64,000 nucleotides of DNA from Lepidurus packardi (Eukaryota > Arthropoda > Branchiopoda > Notostraca > Triopsidae), in the NCBI GenBank assembly GCA_023053545.1, contig JAKZAN010000001.1:13036024-13100023 (forward strand), written 5' to 3'. Below the pieces are notes generated by a model, which was not told the origin of the DNA, did no database searches, and saw only the letters and a program-made list of their open reading frames with translations. Shown one piece after another: positions 59,779 to 64,000 of the stretch. Both the position numbers and the translations under genes were made by a program. Every line of letters begins with the position of its first letter. Positions within the stretch are counted from its first letter, which is position 1.

Positions 59779-61711
59779 ACACTTTTAAACGGCTAAGTCC
59801 TAAACGAACGTTATGTTGTGGTTTGTGCGAGTCACATTTTCGTTTTTCGATTTTTTTTGTGATTTTTTCTATGTGTGTTTTTATGATGACGTTCTTGTCT
59901 GGTAGTTGTGTGCTGGTATTTCTCTCGTTTTTTTCGAGGGAGGGCTCTGTCCTTCTCGCGCTCGTGCTTGCTATACCCTGTGAGATCCTAGTGGAAACAT
60001 CCATCACGGATCAGAGTAGAAGTTATGAAAGCCACCGGTGCCAGCGTTGATGGAATTGATAACGTAATTACTAGAACGCCCAACAACCTTTCCAGAATAG
60101 TAATTCCTCCTTGATTAGCAAGACACACAGACACATTCGCTGGGGTGCCGGAGGTTGTCATTTGCACATTGGTGAAGCTTGATGAGCTTTCTCAAAATAC
60201 ATTAAGTCATTTTAGACCAAGAAATTTGTAAAAAAATAAATAAAAAGAATTCAATTTCTAATGTCCCTGTTGCAATCTTTCAGCTGAGGCTTACACAGAA
60301 TACCTCGGGCTTCATTTGACTTCTGTGCCGGGCTGCGTTGAGAAATTGAAGTTTCTGTGAAAGTTGGGGCTGCCAAGACATGTTTGGCTTGGGCAGGGTA
60401 AAATAAGGAAATAAGAAATAAATTTAAAAAAATATTATTGGGTCGCATTTAGCAACCAACTTTTGTGTCATCGGCACGACTTGGCTAAGCAGCTCCGGTA
60501 AACTTGAAGCAGACCAGGTGAAGAAATGATTATGACTCTTAGAACGGGAAGCCTCTTTTTTTTCCTGAAATAAACGAGCACGCACTGACCAAAAAAGAAG
60601 AAAAAGCTTAAAAGCATTTTCCTCTATTTTTTTTGTTATTGTCTGTTCCCGAAATAACTGGGTATTTGGGAAAGGGAGCATATCCAGGAAAATTAGAATG
60701 CCTTATCAGCAATTAGATAGGGTTTTGGGGGGAGACCCCGGAAAACAAGCATGTGCGAGTTGTCAAGTTTTTTGGTGTTTCTCGTTTGTAAAGGCTGACT
60801 GGAACTGGCAGAGACCCCCTGGAGAGCTGTCAGACTCTTTACCGAAGAAATCCACCAACTTGGTTGGACCCCACCAAGACGAAAACTTCGACGCAGGAGA
60901 CATACGTTCAGGTTCACGAGTGACGATGAGCATCTCAAGTCCCAGCCATCCGTCATCCCCAAAAGAGTTCTCATCTTGACAAACCAGCAGCAAAAGGATT
61001 AAGTTTTAAGCTTTTTCGTTTTATGTATTCCGCCAGCCAAGGATATGCACACGCTTCTCGTTCTCCCGTGTCCAACCATTGGGCCACACGCTTTTCCATT
61101 TGGACTCTCCGCTTTAAAATAAAAAAAATAAAAAATTTCGCAGGTTTCTTGGTTTAAAATCGCGAAGACTACTTGAATGCTCCTCAAAGCAGACCAGGTA
61201 AATGACGAAACGAGAATGGGTTATTATGCAGACACGAGAGACTTTTTTTTCTCAAAGTTTGGGAGACATTTGTGCAGTAATATCATACCAAATTGCCTGA
61301 GCCAAACGCATTCATCGTCTGAGTGAGGGCATGGATACATATATACAAAAGAAGACATTCCGTGCTGAAGATATTTACACTGGATTGCTTCCTTAACAGT
61401 TTATGGTTAACGTTCCAACCGTTCCGACCTCGGGAACCCTCCACTGTATAGTACACAAGTCATGCTAATTTGCTCCCTGCACAGGGAAGTTATGATGAGG
61501 GACGTTCAGGAATGAAAGGAGTGGACAATCGGTGATTGGATGTCAAGCACGCAAGATGCGGGGTAAAACTATTTCCTTGTCTGGCAACGGATGGCGATAG
61601 TCACTTTGCATGCAGGTCAGCATTGTTCATGGCCTTTTGGCAGAAAGAAGTCTCGTTAACGTGACTTTTGTTTCTTTCCTTTACCTTGACTGCTATTGCT
61701 GTTTGTAGATA
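59779..61711. other. Intergenic tract; no gene recognised
   Basis: Overlapping opposite-strand frames of 60-106 codons are present, none with a domain. A T-rich patch near 59847-59870 and an A-rich patch near 61118-61135 are the only low-complexity features. Confidence 0.45.
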
Positions 61712-61843
61712 CAGTAGATGCCGCTTATTGTGATCACGTTGGTCAAGTGAATATTGATTCTATTAAGCCAAGATTCCAATAACAGAAAATCAGAAATAAG
61801 CAATAGAATGCTATTAATCGGTGCGTGAAACGAACTGGCTGGT

Positions 61844-62098
61844 TTAAACCCAAGAAACAAAAGCATCGTCTACTTTTTGACACTTTCCCAAACGTTTCCT
61901 TTTTCTGGATTCATTACACCCACTGTTGTTTATTTCTTTACGATTTTTCAACCATTTCGATAGAGATGATTGAGGAATTCCTAACTTAACAGCCGCTTTC
62001 CTTTATGGCAAATCTTTTAAATTTAACCTGTTATAAGTTTCCATGAGTCGCAACTTCTTTTTTACTTTTAAATCAACTCTTTTCTTGTTCGTCGCCAT
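61844..62098 (-). pseudogene. Transposase N-terminus remnant (CENP-B-like helix-turn-helix) in A3
   Basis: The minus-strand frame from ATG at 62098 runs 84 codons to a stop at 61844, with one in-frame TAA at codon 32 where A1 has a glutamine codon. It contains KKKLRLMETYNRLNLKDLP, then KAAVKLGIPQSSLSKWLKNR, followed by a basic stretch and KCQKVDDAFVSW. This order matches the N-terminal DNA-binding part of Tigger transposases (two helix-turn-helix units, of which the second is cut off). This is the best preserved N-terminus of the three relics. Confidence 0.82.
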
Positions 62099-62111
62099 TT
62101 CCATGTAACAG

Positions 62112-62964
62112 CAGGGACGTAGCCAGGAATTTTCAAAGAGTACGCAAAACCCTTTTTTGAGGCCCCCACACATTTTCAGTAATCAAAAAGACTACGTAAA
62201 TATATTTTTATTTCAACTTAAGCATTTAGACGCCTATCGTTACACGGGTCAAAATCACACATTAACTTTTGCACATCAGTCTTAATATCTTAATAAATGT
62301 GGAGCAACGCCAGGCCTGTTAGTCTGGTTTGGCCCGTTGTGTTCCGCAAAGAAGTTTTTATACGGCGAAGGGCACTGAATGAGCGCTCTACATTTGCAAC
62401 GCTAACAGGCAGTGTCGAAAATTTTAAAAACAGTTGCGATTCCCGGGTAATAACCCTCGTTAATGCATGCCACACTATTAAGTAGCTTCTTATGTGCGTG
62501 CTCGTTGTTAGTGTCCTTCCACTTCATCTTCCACGACAGAACTTCATATTCCAAATCCTTGCAAGTGAACTGTCCCAGGTCTTTTTGATAGGCTTCGTAT
62601 ATGCCTTTAAGAATTTCCTTTCCGTGCACAGATGCAAAGTCGAGCAGCTTCAGTTTTGCGGGTGTAAGAGGCTGAGCCCCAAACTTCCGTCGCTTCTCCA
62701 CCAACTGGGCTTGCAGTTCGGAAATCACATGGTCTAAAAAAAGGGACAAAGATATTCTTCTGTAATAAGTTTCGGGGTCTCCGGCTGTAGCATTGCTCCG
62801 TTTGATTTGTCTGCCACACATACGCGGCATGGATTCTTCAGTAACTACCAAATCTGCCATTCGTCAAGCTTCGGGGTAAAGTTCGCGGAATTTCTCCTCC
62901 ACATTGGCAGGCATACCTGTCTACACTGTTATTGCTGCATCAGCTGCAGATCAATGCTTGCTTT
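62112..62964 (-). mobile_element. hAT transposon fragment nested in Tigger relic A3
   Basis: One end, CAGGGACGTAGCCAGGAATT at 62112, matches the CAGGG(G/A)CGTAGCCAG terminus common in animal hAT elements. The minus strand then encodes the C-terminal part of a hAT transposase. The other end has no matching terminus, so the element is truncated; the inner boundary is placed approximately where Tigger sequence resumes. Confidence 0.75.
62290..62920 (-). pseudogene. hAT transposase C-terminal fragment, broken
   Basis: The frame from about 62920 to 62402 contains SMPRMCGRQ, a DPETYYRRISLSLFLDHV block and YYPGIATVFKIF, typical of the insertion and C-terminal regions of hAT (ZMYM/THAP-associated) transposases. 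The dimerisation block LPVSVANVERSFSALRRIKT follows in another frame (62475-62290), so a one-base indel lies near 62415-62435 in a T-rich stretch. A TGA at 62866-62864 also interrupts the first frame upstream of its ATG at 62860. The N-terminal zinc finger and most of the catalytic core are absent. Confidence 0.85.
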
Positions 62965-63047
62965 GAAGCGGTTAAAATTCCTTTAAAATTTCATTCCCTA
63001 AAGCGGTGATTTTAATAGTTAGTTATCGCAATAAGCAGCATCTACTG

Positions 63048-64000
63048 TATTTATTTTTTTCTTATTTCGACTAATCCAAGAAGCAAGCGTGGGTGGGGGA
63101 AGCTGGGTACGGCAAAAGCAAGGCGAAACTAGTGATCTCAACTTGTCATATGAGAGAGCTCCCTTGGTGGTCGTACTGTTGTCTGCGTTAGTTCAAAGGG
63201 AAAGCTATGGCAACATCTCATTGAAACACTTTCATTAGCTTTGGAGGAAGTCATCTTTTCTTCCTTTAGTCTTTAGTTTTCCTCGTGGTTTCCTACTAAA
63301 CTCCCCTCTTAGATTACTCTAGTATATTTTAAAAGCCCCTACACCCGCCCTAAAGAGATCAATAAGAAGTTGCTGCGAGGAAGACTCGCTCTCCCAACTT
63401 TGGAAACGGGCTCTAACTAACCAGACTATATTAGAGAACCACAGAAGTACAGGCCTCCAGACATTAGTCTTCATGTCACTGTGAGTTAAAGCCCGCCGAG
63501 TCCCATCTTGCCCGTCGACAAGCTTCATTATAGCGCTCTGACGAACGTATTAAAGTTGCAGACGCTCACGCTCTCGCGCTTTCTCTCCGTACCTCGTTCT
63601 GTCTTTCAAGTTCCAACATGCCGAGCTTCGGCTTTAATTTTTTAACTGTATTTTTTTTTTTGGACTTGTTCTTTTTCACCATCTTCCTCGTTTCAGACGG
63701 TCGCGGGCAAGTTCAGTCAGTGTTCAACTTGACAGCAGACAATTACAAGGAAATTATCCTCTCTTTAAATAACAAAAAAGGGGGAAAAAAAGAAGGAAAC
63801 ACTCTACCGCGCGCCGCAACTGAGGGCTGCAGGCTCTGCCTCATTGTTTTCGAACGAAACCCCTTTATCAGTCTAGCTTTCTGGATAATCCTCACGTCGT
63901 TTAAGAGTTTTTGGCCGCGAAAAAGTTACTTTCCCACGCACCGCAATGTTTTTAGCTTTGTTCGGCTGTTTTGTATGGCTCAAAGCGTCGGAATTAGCCT
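63048..64000. other. Intergenic tract to the right edge; no gene recognised
   Basis: A short minus-strand frame (63319-63528, 69 codons) and an ATG-led plus-strand stretch near 63618 show no domain. Whether a gene begins beyond the edge cannot be judged. Confidence 0.4.

Larger units (their letters stand above)
61712..63047 (-). mobile_element. Tigger/pogo-like DNA transposon relic, copy A3, carrying an inserted hAT fragment
   Basis: The left end CAGTAGATGCCGCTTATTG and the right end CAATAAGCAGCATCTACTG are inverted and bordered by TA. The left 390 bases match A1, including the region coding the transposase N-terminus on the minus strand. The match stops near 62110, where a hAT end begins, and resumes at about 62965 for the last 80 bases. 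The stretch of A1 from about 23612 to 24060 is missing here. Confidence 0.85.

Overview
The window is eukaryotic and probably arthropod. Two protein genes sit in the first 3.2 kb. One has introns of 64 to 84 bases bounded by GT and AG. The other is a single-exon gene with a metazoan-type MYND zinc finger. Short interspersed tracts of CCTAA (TTAGG on the other strand), the usual arthropod telomere repeat, occur inside one repeat family. Compact introns and moderate AT richness would fit a small crustacean such as a water flea, but that is a guess; nothing here identifies the species.

Layout. Positions 1-1580 (+) hold the 3' part of a CCDC102A-type coiled-coil gene in five visible exons, running in from beyond the left edge. 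Positions 1855-3219 (-) hold an intact 454-codon gene for a MYND zinc-finger protein with an MSS51-type C-terminal domain. The two genes converge, with stop codons 274 bases apart. From about 3.2 kb to the right edge I recognise no host gene. This stretch of nearly 61 kb holds repeats, transposon relics, long homopolymer runs and AT-rich non-coding DNA.

Repeat content. Four groups recur. (A) Three relics of a Tigger/pogo-like DNA transposon (23.3, 47.0 and 61.7 kb), two with clear TA-flanked CAGTAGATG ends; two keep a decayed N-terminal CENP-B-like helix-turn-helix and none has room for a catalytic domain. (B) Seven copies or parts of an inverted-repeat element (21.2, 26.2, 27.9, 28.1, 34.9, 47.1 and 50.2 kb) made of GTCCTT/GTCGGG modules of about 21 bases around a core that often carries CCTAA tracts. 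I do not recognise it as a named family, and it is the best candidate here for something undescribed. (C) Three MITE-like elements with GGCTCCCGTATACC ends (15.4, 19.1 and 40.0 kb); the cleanest is flanked by TTAA. (D) A decayed hAT transposase fragment sitting inside the 61.7 kb Tigger relic.

The nesting gives a partial insertion order: a B element lies inside a Tigger relic at 47 kb, and a hAT fragment lies inside another at 62 kb. A long near-palindrome at 59.7 kb, a 118-base tandem duplication at 53.7 kb and several 16-21 base G or C runs complete the picture of a repeat-rich, gene-poor tract beside a compact gene pair. All calls were made by eye. Family names come from recalled sequence patterns and no database search was run.
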